DNA from: a virus
Virus record (IMG/VR): IMGVR_UViG_3300009506_000103
Coordinates: 1 to 37,529 of that record
Strand: one strand, 5' to 3'
Length of the DNA stretch: 37,529 nt
Shown: positions 20,780 to 29,028 of the stretch, piece by piece
Layout: the number at the start of each line of letters is the position of its first letter
Numbering within the stretch: the stretch's first letter is position 1
Program-made: the position numbers and the translations under genes
Notes under the pieces: model-generated
The model's input: the letters and a program-made list of their open reading frames with translations, nothing else
What the model was told of the DNA's origin: nothing
The model's database searches: none

Positions 20780-21364
20780 ATGGCACTTGTTAAGCTTACA
20801 TTTAAAAATGCGCCAAGAACAAAAATCGATACCATTGAAATAGATGCATTAAAATCCGAAAATTTAACCTTACAAAATACTGTAACTCAATATCCTACTG
20901 AGGCCGGCAAAAAAATTAGCGATAATATAATCGTAGAGCCTAAACAATTAAGCTTAGATTGTTTAATAAGTGATTATCCAATTTTAAAGGGAAAAGAATT
21001 TGACCCGGGCTTAGGACGTAGAAGTTTGGTAGCCTATTTTGATTTATGGCAGTTGCGCGATAATAAAGTTATTTTTTCAGTACAAACCGGATTGGATTTG
21101 TACGAGAATATGGCTATAGCAAATTTCCGGCCTACCAGAAATTCATCAAACACAAATGCATTAGAATTTACAATAGATTTGGTTGAGGTTTTGAAGGTTT
21201 CCGCGTCTACGGTCATAATTCCAAAGGAACAGATAAAAGAACCGCCAACGGAAGCTAAAGACCAAGCGCAAAGTACCGTTAACAAAGGTTCTCAGCAAAC
21301 TACTCCGGCAGATACAAAGCCATCATCGTTTGCTAAAATGTTATGGGACACGATTTTTAAATAA
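20780..21364 (+). CDS. Baseplate/tail Dit-like protein, 194 aa
   Basis: N-terminal beta domain with I-D-T-I-E-I-D-A and a P-K-Q-L-S-L-D-C-L-I-S strand pattern like the N-terminal domain of distal-tail (Dit-like) proteins that follow the tape measure. The final 40 residues are polar and low-complexity. It probably begins the baseplate hub. Confidence 0.65.
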   Translation: MALVKLTFKNAPRTKIDTIEIDALKSENLTLQNTVTQYPTEAGKKISDNIIVEPKQLSLDCLISDYPILKGKEFDPGLGRRSLVAYFDLWQLRDNKVIFSVQTGLDLYENMAIANFRPTRNSSNTNALEFTIDLVEVLKVSASTVIIPKEQIKEPPTEAKDQAQSTVNKGSQQTTPADTKPSSFAKMLWDTIFK

Positions 21365-21375
21365 TGGGATAAATT

Positions 21376-21702
21376 ATGAGCATACTTGTAATTCCAACTG
21401 ATAGCGATAACTCAACTTACAAGCAAACTATTCAGATTGAGGGGATTTATTATATTCTTGATATTCACTGGAACACTCGCGATGAGGCTTGGTATTTAAG
21501 CATCTATTTGGCTGATTTAACGCCAATAGTTACTGGAATAAAGCTTGTAATAGATTATGAACTTATTAATGATTATAAAGTTGATAGTATGCCTCCGGGC
21601 GCGTTATTTTTGATTGATACATCATTAAAAGGTTTTCCGTGTGGCAGGGTAGATTTAGGCCAGCGATGCCAGTTAATATATTTAACCGCGGATGAATTGT
21701 AA
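21376..21702 (+). CDS. Baseplate plug protein (Pam3 gp18-like), 108 aa
   Basis: Compact beta protein with the family pattern Y-K-Q-T-I-Q-I-E-G-I-Y-Y-I-L-D-I-H-W-N-T-R near the start and a P-P-G-A-L-F-L-I-D-T end motif. Such proteins sit in the baseplate centre below the hub in small contractile tails. Overlaps the hub gene by one base. Confidence 0.7.
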   Translation: MSILVIPTDSDNSTYKQTIQIEGIYYILDIHWNTRDEAWYLSIYLADLTPIVTGIKLVIDYELINDYKVDSMPPGALFLIDTSLKGFPCGRVDLGQRCQLIYLTADEL

Positions 21703-22607
21703 TGCCATTATTCGATAGGTTATGCAAATTTGTCATAAATACCGGTGGGGGTAGCACCGAAAATGATTATTTAATTGTAGACCAAAATTTTAAGCTTACT
21801 TTTGATGTTACAATTAGTTTGCTCGGAATTAATCAGTGTACAGTAGAAATTTATAATTTAAGTGAAGAAAATAGAAAAAAAGTAGAGCATATTATCAAAG
21901 AAAACGAGGCTAGGGCTAAAAAAAACTTACCAAGATTAACATTGCAGGTTTTGGCAGGTTATAAAGAAGATAGCGGCTTAGAATTCTTGTTTAGTGGCGA
22001 TATAATTTTTACCACATTGGTTTACCAAGCACCAGACTATATAACCACAATATCTGCATATGGAAACGCTATCGACTTTCAAAAAGGAATTGCTAATCTT
22101 TCCTATAAAGCCGGAATTGATACGACAAGTATTATTAAGCAACTTGCTGAAATATTGAAAATGGGAGTAGATAAGGCTTCTGTTTTTGGTGATACTATCG
22201 CTTTTAAAAATGGTATTAGCATTAATGGACAGGCGCATTATGCGCTTAACAAAATATGCGAAATAGCAGGGCTGAGATGGACTATAACGGCCAACAAGAC
22301 ATTAAAGTTTTCACCCATAGGTAAGTCATCAGGTGAAGACGCGCTTTATTTGTCGCCATCTACAGGGATAATTAATCCGGTAAAACAACTAGACTCTCAG
22401 GGTTTCCAATTAGCTGATATTTCAGTTTTAAATGGATGGGAGGTTGATATTTTATTGCAGCCAAAAGCATTGCCACAAAGAAAGGTGCAAATAGATTCTG
22501 CAGAAGTAAAAGGAGTTTTTTATATTGAATCGGTAGAGCATAAGGGCGACACGCGCGGTAATGATTGGATGAGTATATTGCAAGTTAAAGAAGAGGTTAT
22601 AGGTTAA
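21702..22607 (+). CDS. Baseplate hub protein, 301 aa
   Basis: Beta-rich protein with layout like gpD/gp27-type hubs: an N-terminal strand-rich domain with F-D-V-T-I-S-L-L-G-I-N-Q-C-T-V-E-I-Y-N-L-S, then a helical insertion and a C-terminal domain ending in a segment with Y-I-E-S-V-E-H-K-G-D-T-R-G-N-D-W. The trimeric hub connects tube and spike. It is the last rightward gene before a leftward cassette. Confidence 0.72.
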   Translation: MPLFDRLCKFVINTGGGSTENDYLIVDQNFKLTFDVTISLLGINQCTVEIYNLSEENRKKVEHIIKENEARAKKNLPRLTLQVLAGYKEDSGLEFLFSGDIIFTTLVYQAPDYITTISAYGNAIDFQKGIANLSYKAGIDTTSIIKQLAEILKMGVDKASVFGDTIAFKNGISINGQAHYALNKICEIAGLRWTITANKTLKFSPIGKSSGEDALYLSPSTGIINPVKQLDSQGFQLADISVLNGWEVDILLQPKALPQRKVQIDSAEVKGVFYIESVEHKGDTRGNDWMSILQVKEEVIG

Positions 22608-22608
22608 G

Positions 22609-23061
22609 TTAAAACTCTACGATACCGTGCCTATCAATTCTTGGTTGAGGAGATTTGTTTTTTTCTTCGGCATGTTTGCTTTCCATTATTGCTAGTAATT
22701 CTTTCTCATCAGGCACATAAATTGAGGTGCGATGTTTTATATTGATAGCTTTTCCTTGTTCATCTAATTTTGCAGTGTCCCAAGTTTCGCTATATAGTAA
22801 AAAAGGTGGCTTTTCGCATCTAACAACATAATGAATCTGGCAGCCGCCAATAATAATATAATCCTCCTCACTTCCTACCATAATAAACCAATTAGTGGAA
22901 TTTTTATTTGTTTTTATAGGCAAAATATCATCGTTAAGAAATTTAACTTTACCCCATACAGCGCGATAACTGCTTCCGTCCGGTGCTACAAAAAAATGGT
23001 TGGTGGTAATTAAATAATGGTCGTTTGGTTTTAATATTGTAGTAACTATTGTCATACGCAT
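22609..23061 (-). CDS. Hypothetical protein of the leftward tail-region cassette, 150 aa
   Basis: No family recognised. The N-terminal two-thirds are beta-rich with many aromatic residues; the C-terminal end is charged and probably flexible. It is encoded against the tail operon, immediately converging on the hub gene (1 nt apart), and overlaps the upstream 64-aa gene by 10 nt. Position and opposite orientation suggest a moron-type accessory gene. Confidence 0.6.
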   Translation of the reverse strand: MRMTIVTTILKPNDHYLITTNHFFVAPDGSSYRAVWGKVKFLNDDILPIKTNKNSTNWFIMVGSEEDYIIIGGCQIHYVVRCEKPPFLLYSETWDTAKLDEQGKAINIKHRTSIYVPDEKELLAIMESKHAEEKNKSPQPRIDRHGIVEF

Positions 23062-23246
23062 TGTTCCTGATTATTAATTTTACATGTAACATTTATAATT
23101 CGTGGTTTTGCTGGTATAAGAGAAACATGGTTAATAACTATTTTTTTTATTAGTTTTATCCCATTTATGCATTCATATTCTATCGAATAATTGCTGCCAA
23201 TATTTTCTAACATATTAATTATTGGATTTTTATGACATTTATTCAT
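23052..23246 (-). CDS. Small cysteine-containing protein, 64 aa
   Basis: First gene of the leftward cassette. Four cysteines, two close to the C-terminus, and a beta-prone body; no signal peptide. The ATG at 23246 lies 8 nt after a TATAAT box, so its leader would be at most a few bases. Function unknown. Confidence 0.5.
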   Translation of the reverse strand: MNKCHKNPIINMLENIGSNYSIEYECINGIKLIKKIVINHVSLIPAKPRIINVTCKINNQEQCV

Positions 23247-23254
23247 TGCTAAGT

Positions 23255-23282
23255 ATTATATACATTTTTTTCCAAAATACAA
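23255..23282 (-). promoter_or_regulatory. Promoter of the leftward tail-region cassette
   Basis: Read leftward: TTGTAT, 16-bp spacer, TATAAT, with the first ATG starting 9 nt after the -10 box, giving a leaderless or near-leaderless mRNA. Confidence 0.55.
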
Positions 23283-23331
23283 TAGTTGTTGTTGTATTTC
23301 CAAATAAGGCTAAAAAAGGTAAGCTATCTGC

Positions 23332-23943
23332 ATGAAAAATACGCTATCCGATATTTTAAAGCAGGCAATCGATTATACATTAAGCCAAATGTTTTTGCAG
23401 TTGCCCGGCATAATTATAGACTTTAATGCAGAGACCAAATTAGCAACTGTTCAGCCATCAATAAAGCGTAGGTTTTTAGATAACCAAGTATTTGAGATGC
23501 CTAACATAATTAATGTTCCTGTTATTTTCCAGCAATCTCAAGATTTTTCCGATACTTACCCATTAAAAAGAGGGGATGGTGTTTTATTGGTATTTAGCCA
23601 GCGTTCTTTAGAAAGATGGATTGATAACGGGCATAATTCCGAGCCGGGAAATCGGAGGAAGTTTGACTTATCCGATGCTATAGCTATTCCGGGTTTGTTT
23701 GCAACAAACACACCATCAAATTATGACCCTAATAATGCAGTGCGTAGGTTTAAAAATGCTATTTTTAAAATGCAGTCGGATGGAAAAATAGCGATAGGAA
23801 ATGACCAAGCAGAATTATTGGATATTATTAATCAATTAATCGATGCTATAAAGATCGCTACATATGGTGGCCATTCTTTGGATAATTCCGCGCCATTTAT
23901 AGCGATTCAACAAGAACTAAATAAAATTAAAGGTACTTTATAA
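23332..23943 (+). CDS. Baseplate spike protein (Gp138 N-terminal-like), 203 aa
   Basis: Residues about 20-130 match the OB-fold N-terminal domain of phi92 gp138-type spikes: P-G-I-I-I-D-F-N-A-E-T-K-L-A-T-V-Q-P-S-I-K, then Y-P-L-K-R-G-D-G-V-L-L-V-F. The trimeric spike caps the hub and pierces the outer membrane. The C-terminal 60 residues are helical. It resumes the rightward operon after the leftward cassette. Confidence 0.78.
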   Translation: MKNTLSDILKQAIDYTLSQMFLQLPGIIIDFNAETKLATVQPSIKRRFLDNQVFEMPNIINVPVIFQQSQDFSDTYPLKRGDGVLLVFSQRSLERWIDNGHNSEPGNRRKFDLSDAIAIPGLFATNTPSNYDPNNAVRRFKNAIFKMQSDGKIAIGNDQAELLDIINQLIDAIKIATYGGHSLDNSAPFIAIQQELNKIKGTL

Positions 23944-24335
23944 TGGCTACTGGTTTTATGCTCAGCAATCACAATAACTCTAGCGCACCACGCGATTTAA
24001 TATTTGAAAATCTAACTTTTAAAATGATAAGTGCTAAGGACGAATTAATCCAACGACTCGTTACAAGATTGTTAGTTTTTCTCGGCGAATGGTGGCTAAA
24101 TGTGAATCTTGGTATAGATTATATGAATGACATATTAATTAAAGCACCTTATTATGAAACTATAGCAAGCGATTTTAAGCGCGTGATATTGCAAACTGAT
24201 GGAATAAGTAAGATATTATCATTTTCCATTAATGATATTAATAATCAGCGTAGGGCAATAAATATAAGCTTTGATTGCCAAAGCGATGATGGGGAAATCT
24301 TAGAGGTTGAATCATTAAACTTGCAGGTAACTTAA
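23943..24335 (+). CDS. Baseplate wedge protein, gp25-like, 130 aa
   Basis: Small alpha-beta protein between spike and baseplate J, the place of W/gp25-like wedge subunits. The L-G-I-D-Y motif and the strand ending N-I-S-F-D support this. Start overlaps the upstream stop. Confidence 0.7.
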   Translation: MATGFMLSNHNNSSAPRDLIFENLTFKMISAKDELIQRLVTRLLVFLGEWWLNVNLGIDYMNDILIKAPYYETIASDFKRVILQTDGISKILSFSINDINNQRRAINISFDCQSDDGEILEVESLNLQVT

Positions 24336-24336
24336 A

Positions 24337-25788
24337 ATGGCTAATGAATATGGTGTAACAAAATATGGCTTTATAAAAAAAAGCGCAGACCAAATACTAT
24401 TAGATTATAATAAAAGTTTAGAGGCTGAATTTCCGGGCATTGATACCTCACCAGATGAGCCGGGCGGTCAATTAATCGGTGTTTTTTCCAAGCCAACTAT
24501 GAATTATTGGGAAATACTTGAAGGAATTTATAGCGCAAATTATTTAGATTCGGCAGAAGGAATAGCATTAGATAAAATCGGAAAAATAGTAGATATTCCA
24601 AGATTAGGTGCTAGTCGTTCTTTGGCTCGTGCTGTTGGTTTAAAGGGTGATGAAAATACAGTTATTACAACTTCTTTAACGATACAAACACAAGTTACTA
24701 ATCATCAATTTAAAGCTAAAAGAAGCGTTACCATTACATTAGATTCATCGATTGTTGTAGATGTTATAGTTTCAAATGTACAAAATACTGCACAATATTA
24801 TGTAAAAATTAATGAAATAACTAAGATTGTCACAAGCGATAGTGACGCGACCGCAGAGGAAATAGCTCAATTATTGGTGCAGGTAATTAATGCTGATACA
24901 TCGGCATTAGGTGTTAGCGCACAATTACCAAGTACACCTGATGGGTCATTTAAAATAATATCCAACGATTTAACGCAGCCATTTACGCCTGAGTTTGATG
25001 CAAAGCTTACTGTTAATGAATTTTGGACACCAGCAGATTTTAATAGCGTTGAGTATGGCTCAATAGAAGCACCGACAGGTTCTTTAACTACAATAGTGAC
25101 CCCGGTTGCTGGATTATCCGCTGTATATAATTTTCAAGATGCTACACCCGGTCGAATAATAGAAAGTGATGCAGATTATAGGCAAAGAATAAAGGTAGAA
25201 ATTTCTCGACTTGGTGGTGGAAATTTAGAGGCAATAGTTGCCAGAATGTATGAGGTCGAAGACGTAACGCATGTTCGTGGTTTTGAAAATAGAAATAATG
25301 CTATAGATTCAGAAGGTCGCCCCGGCCACAGCATAGAAATAATAGTCCAAGGTGGCAATAATCAAGATATTGCAGATAAATTATGGCTGATTAAAGGTGG
25401 CGGAATAAAAACTTATGGTAATGTTCATTTAACAGTTGTTGATAGTAACGGTAAAACTCAAGATTCTAATTTTAGCCGTCCTGAGCCTCGTTATATTTGG
25501 GTAAAAGCAATATTAACTGTTACAGATTTATTTCCGGGTGACGGTATATTGACTATAGGTAATAATATTTTATTGCTTGGCCGAACATTCGGAATTGCAG
25601 ACGAAATAATATATCAAAAGTTTTATTGCCCTATTTATTCTGTATCAGGAGTCGAAACAGCAGTTTTACAATTAGCAGTTACAGCTACGCCGTCAGAGAC
25701 TCCAAGTTATGTTACAACTAATATACCAATGGATGATAGACAAATAGGGTTATTTGATACAACTCGCATAGAGGTCACCGTAGCATGA
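24337..25788 (+). CDS. Baseplate J-like wedge protein, 483 aa
   Basis: Conserved J-family features: N-terminal G-V-T-K-Y-G-F-I-K-K-S, the D-E-P-G-G-Q-L-I-G-V-F segment, A-x-G-I-A-L-D-K-I-G, and the central E-S-D-A-D-Y-R-Q-R-I-K core followed by V-T-H-V-R-G-F-E-N-R. It builds the wedge ring that triggers sheath contraction. Overlaps the next gene by 4 nt. Confidence 0.85.
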   Translation: MANEYGVTKYGFIKKSADQILLDYNKSLEAEFPGIDTSPDEPGGQLIGVFSKPTMNYWEILEGIYSANYLDSAEGIALDKIGKIVDIPRLGASRSLARAVGLKGDENTVITTSLTIQTQVTNHQFKAKRSVTITLDSSIVVDVIVSNVQNTAQYYVKINEITKIVTSDSDATAEEIAQLLVQVINADTSALGVSAQLPSTPDGSFKIISNDLTQPFTPEFDAKLTVNEFWTPADFNSVEYGSIEAPTGSLTTIVTPVAGLSAVYNFQDATPGRIIESDADYRQRIKVEISRLGGGNLEAIVARMYEVEDVTHVRGFENRNNAIDSEGRPGHSIEIIVQGGNNQDIADKLWLIKGGGIKTYGNVHLTVVDSNGKTQDSNFSRPEPRYIWVKAILTVTDLFPGDGILTIGNNILLLGRTFGIADEIIYQKFYCPIYSVSGVETAVLQLAVTATPSETPSYVTTNIPMDDRQIGLFDTTRIEVTVA

Positions 25789-26402
25789 GTGATTTAAAAG
25801 AGTTAATATTTGTTGAAAATTACAGTCCGTCTATTAAAGAGCTTTTATATTCGCAATTCAGTGAAGAAAGGTCGCCAAACTTACATAAAGTTATAGATGC
25901 TTTTTCTAAACCTTTGGATGAAGTTGAAGCAGTAGCCAAACAAATTTATACCCAGCTTGATATTGATGTTGCAATCGGTGAACAATTAGATGGGTTAGGA
26001 CAAATAATAGTTTTACCGCGTAACGGGCTAAATGATGACGATTATCGGGCTGCATTAAAATTTAAAATAAAACTAAATAGAAGCTATGGACAGCCAGAAT
26101 TATTAATCTCAGCATTGAGGTTTTTTACAAACTCCACTATTGTTGAATTATTCGAGAGCTTTCCAGCGGCCATGTTCGCGTTCGTAAACGGAACAGAAGG
26201 ATTATTACATCTTACTGAAAAAATGCAAAGGTTGTCTCTTGGTGGTGTAGATTTTATGTATATTGCCGAGGTTGATTCTGATATTCCATTTTCTTTTGAT
26301 TCAGGCGGTGAAGAAGATTACGGGCTTGGCTATGCATGGTATACAGGCAGCGGCCTGAATGGTGAAGATGCCGGCGAGTACGCGTGGGCATTACCAAATT
26401 AA
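25785..26402 (+). CDS. Baseplate/fibre attachment protein (DUF2612), 205 aa
   Basis: The middle part, G-E-Q-L-D-G-L-G-Q-I-I then D-D-D-Y-R-A-A-L-K-F-K-I, is the DUF2612 signature. The family lies after J and acts like gpI, linking fibres to the wedge. The C-terminus is acidic and glycine-rich. Confidence 0.8.
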   Translation: MSDLKELIFVENYSPSIKELLYSQFSEERSPNLHKVIDAFSKPLDEVEAVAKQIYTQLDIDVAIGEQLDGLGQIIVLPRNGLNDDDYRAALKFKIKLNRSYGQPELLISALRFFTNSTIVELFESFPAAMFAFVNGTEGLLHLTEKMQRLSLGGVDFMYIAEVDSDIPFSFDSGGEEDYGLGYAWYTGSGLNGEDAGEYAWALPN

Positions 26403-26420
26403 ATTAAGAGGTAAATAAAT

Positions 26421-27407
26421 ATGGCAACTAGACCTGATAAATTTCCTGAATGGGCACGCGTTTCAAGCCCAGACCCAATTATTGGCGGTTTAAATGTTCA
26501 AGAGCCACCATCAGATAAAAAAGATTTAGGATGGGAACGTAAAGAAAAACCTCCTGCGCCTTTTCAAAATTGGCTACATTGGCTAACTTGGCAATGGCTA
26601 GTTTTTTTAGATGCTAATGGTGGCGCGCATCATCCAACAGGTGAGGTGCAAATGGCTATTTATCCAGACCCAAAGGAGGGCTGGGTTAAAATGGATGATG
26701 GGACGATTGGTGATGCTTCATCAGGCGCGTCAAATCGTGCTAATGCTGATACTGAAGATTTGTTTACATTGTTATGGGAACAAATCCCAGACCAATGGTG
26801 TCCAGTTCGTAAAAATGGTGAATCAGTACAATCATTAACTAGTTCCGGAACTACGGCAACATTAACGACTACGTCCCCACATGGTTTAAGCAATGGTGAC
26901 ACGGTAATTATAAGCGGTGCAAATGAAGCACCTTATAACGGAACATTCGTTATTTCTAATGTTACCTCTAATGGATTTGATTATACCATGTCAACAAGTA
27001 CGACATCACCTGCAACAGGTACTATTGTTTATTTAGTTGGACGTGGAGCATCGGCAGCGGTTGATTTTAGCGCACATAAAAAAATAACTTTATTTAAAAC
27101 ATTAGGCCGAGTGATAGGTTGCGCCGGTTCTGGTGCTGGTTTAACTCCTAGAGTACCGGGTGAGTTTTTAGGTGAAGAAGCGCATCAACAAACGATTGCA
27201 GAATTAGCCGCACATAATCATTTGCCGGGGCAAGCTCATGAAGTAGCAAAATATGGAAGGTCAACAGAACAAACAGACCCATCTTATAGAAATAATTCCG
27301 ATTTAAGCACAGGACATTATCAGGATTATTCATCAACGACAGGTTCTAGTACTCCATTTAATGTAATGCAACCTAGCACATTTTTAAATTTCTTTATAAA
27401 ACTTTGA
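26421..27407 (+). CDS. Tail fibre/collar protein, 328 aa
   Basis: N-terminal attachment region with R-P-D-K-F-P-E-W-A, then a beta-sandwich repeat-type domain (about 135-208) with Y-N-G-T-F-V-I-S-N-V. It ends in a collar-like C-terminus rich in His (A-H-N-H-L-P-G-Q-A-H) and N-V-M-Q-P-S-T-F-L-N-F-F-I-K, as in short fibres with metal-bound tips. The beta domain reappears in the fibre at 29025. Receptor binding is likely. Confidence 0.72.
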   Translation: MATRPDKFPEWARVSSPDPIIGGLNVQEPPSDKKDLGWERKEKPPAPFQNWLHWLTWQWLVFLDANGGAHHPTGEVQMAIYPDPKEGWVKMDDGTIGDASSGASNRANADTEDLFTLLWEQIPDQWCPVRKNGESVQSLTSSGTTATLTTTSPHGLSNGDTVIISGANEAPYNGTFVISNVTSNGFDYTMSTSTTSPATGTIVYLVGRGASAAVDFSAHKKITLFKTLGRVIGCAGSGAGLTPRVPGEFLGEEAHQQTIAELAAHNHLPGQAHEVAKYGRSTEQTDPSYRNNSDLSTGHYQDYSSTTGSSTPFNVMQPSTFLNFFIKL

Positions 27408-27415
27408 GGTGACTT

Positions 27416-28057
27416 ATGAGCAAATTTATTCATACGCCAGATGATAAAATAATAATCGATGATTTTTCTTGTTCGTTAGCATTTTTTTTAACTCAAGAAA
27501 CAGATTATGCATTACCAGAAGGTAAAATATCTCGTTATTATGAGCAAGGAGTTAAACATTTTGTATCTGATGGTATTAATGGTGAATTGTTACCGATTCC
27601 ATATTCAGAGGGTAATAATTATATTACCAACAAATCAAATTATGTTGCTGCGTTAAATGATTCAATTTATTACCCAACTATAGAAACTGCAAAAGAAACT
27701 AAGATACAAGAAGCGACTACTTATGCGCGTGCTTATTATGATGGAAATGTAACCTATTCAACTTATACTTATGCATCATCTCAGGGAATGTTATCTGAAG
27801 CCCATCAATATTATGCACGTTATCAACGTTCTGGAACGATACCGGGTGCATTTTATTTGCGAGACATTAACGGTGATGAACACGTGTTAGATTCTGATGA
27901 TTTATCTAATATTGCTGATTTAATCGATGATTTGCACCGCGCAACAGATGAGAATTTACATAACCATATAGACGCGATTAATGCGTTAGCGACCATCCCA
28001 TTAGTAAAGGCTTATAATTTTACAACGGGATGGCCTACGGTTCCTTATGCTCCCTAA
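27416..28057 (+). CDS. Tail fibre assembly-type protein (DUF4376-like), 213 aa
   Basis: Residues about 90-215 carry the pattern Y-A-R-A-Y-Y-D-G...G-T-I-P-G-A-F-Y-L-R-D-I-N-G-D-E-H, recalling DUF4376/fibre-assembly proteins that follow fibre genes. Probably a fibre chaperone or tip component. The 3' end overlaps the leftward secreted-protein gene by 4 nt. Confidence 0.55.
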   Translation: MSKFIHTPDDKIIIDDFSCSLAFFLTQETDYALPEGKISRYYEQGVKHFVSDGINGELLPIPYSEGNNYITNKSNYVAALNDSIYYPTIETAKETKIQEATTYARAYYDGNVTYSTYTYASSQGMLSEAHQYYARYQRSGTIPGAFYLRDINGDEHVLDSDDLSNIADLIDDLHRATDENLHNHIDAINALATIPLVKAYNFTTGWPTVPYAP

Positions 28058-28506
28058 TTACAGTTTACGATAAGGTTATCTAAATTTTGTTGTTTTGCTT
28101 CTATGCAATTATCGCCATCAGTTGCAGAACTGCATCCATTATTAAATATGTCTAATGGGCTAAAATATCCATCCCCATAAGGATAAAATCCTTGAAATAC
28201 ATATTTAAAAGGTGTCTGCGCAGTTATGGTTTTTTTCATATAATTATAGCCATCATGTGGCGTAACCTGAAAAGTAATATTTTTAGTATATTTAGTAGAA
28301 AATTTACAGGTTATAGGTCGTATCTTGGCATAAGTCATGCTGTTTTTTATCTCTGTAAATGGTTGAAAATTTGGTAACTCAAAATAAATAAAATCATTTG
28401 AATTTGTTTTAATATTGAGATTCTGGCCACAAGCATAACCATTGCCATATAAGCCTAACCCAATAAAAACAACTAATAAAATTTTCAAATTAGACAAATT
28501 TTTCAT
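28054..28506 (-). CDS. Secreted protein with signal peptide, 150 aa
   Basis: Residues 1-25 form a Sec signal peptide: basic start, a hydrophobic core with L-L-V-V-F-I-G-L-G-L, and a cleavage site probably after Y-A or A-C. The mature part is beta-rich with five cysteines (26, 68, 124, 133, 149), suiting disulfides in the periplasm or outside the cell. It is the only leftward gene among the fibre genes, and a GAGG site precedes its ATG. A host-altering accessory gene (lysogenic conversion or superinfection exclusion) is possible; no family was recognised. Confidence 0.65.
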   Translation of the reverse strand: MKNLSNLKILLVVFIGLGLYGNGYACGQNLNIKTNSNDFIYFELPNFQPFTEIKNSMTYAKIRPITCKFSTKYTKNITFQVTPHDGYNYMKKTITAQTPFKYVFQGFYPYGDGYFSPLDIFNNGCSSATDGDNCIEAKQQNLDNLIVNCN

Positions 28507-28541
28507 AAATAATCCTCAGTTAGTTAAAAATATAAACAATT

Positions 28542-28561
28542 TTGTAAGATTTTTCTTACAA
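28542..28561. promoter_or_regulatory. Perfect 20-bp palindrome upstream of the secreted-protein gene
   Basis: TTGTAAGA-TTTT-TCTTACAA: 8-bp perfect arms with a 4-bp centre, 36 bp before the ATG at 28506. Read leftward it is followed by a TATATT box, so it overlaps the -35 area of a promoter whose -35 match is otherwise poor. A regulator-binding site is likely. Confidence 0.55.
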
Positions 28562-28601
28562 TGGAAGATTTTAACACCCAATTCTTAAGGAAATATTAAC
28601 A

Positions 28602-28625
28602 AAGCAAAATTTTTTTGCTTTTTTT
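28602..28625 (+). terminator. Rho-independent terminator
   Basis: AAGCAAAA-TTT-TTTTGCTT followed by a T-run (28619-28625), between the fibre genes. The rest of the gap up to 28687 holds a possible rightward promoter, TTGTGT (28633-28638), 16 bp, TAATAT (28655-28660). Confidence 0.55.
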
Positions 28626-28686
28626 CATTGTATTGTGTTTTTAATTCTTGCTGTTAATATAAATTTTATTTTTGAGAGGATTTACT

Positions 28687-29028
28687 ATGCCTATTAGCAA
28701 ACAAGGTGGAAATATTTTAGTTTTTGATAATGCTACAGAAAATCAAGCCTCCGCAGATTATGAGTTTAAAGGTGGTTTATTACAAGTTGATATTTTTGGT
28801 ACATTAGATGGCTCGGATGTTGCGACATTTTATCGCGGCGCAAAAGGACAGCCTGTACGAATCAGAGATTTAAGCTGGTTATCTAGCGATCAAGATGTAT
28901 TAACACCGACTGATGGCGGAGTAATAGAAATGGCCAGGCCTGCAATAATTTTATTTCAAATAACAAATGCAGGTGCTTCTACAAATATTAGTTTAAATGC
29001 ATTTCCTCTTGGGGAGGCAACTACATGA
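28687..29028 (+). CDS. Virion-associated protein, 113 aa
   Basis: Start chosen at 28687 with GAGAGGA just upstream. The protein is beta-rich with P-I-S-K-Q-G-G-N-I-L-V-F-D-N near the start and no recognised family. It overlaps the large fibre gene by 4 nt, so it is probably a fibre or head-fibre component. Confidence 0.5.
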   Translation: MPISKQGGNILVFDNATENQASADYEFKGGLLQVDIFGTLDGSDVATFYRGAKGQPVRIRDLSWLSSDQDVLTPTDGGVIEMARPAIILFQITNAGASTNISLNAFPLGEATT

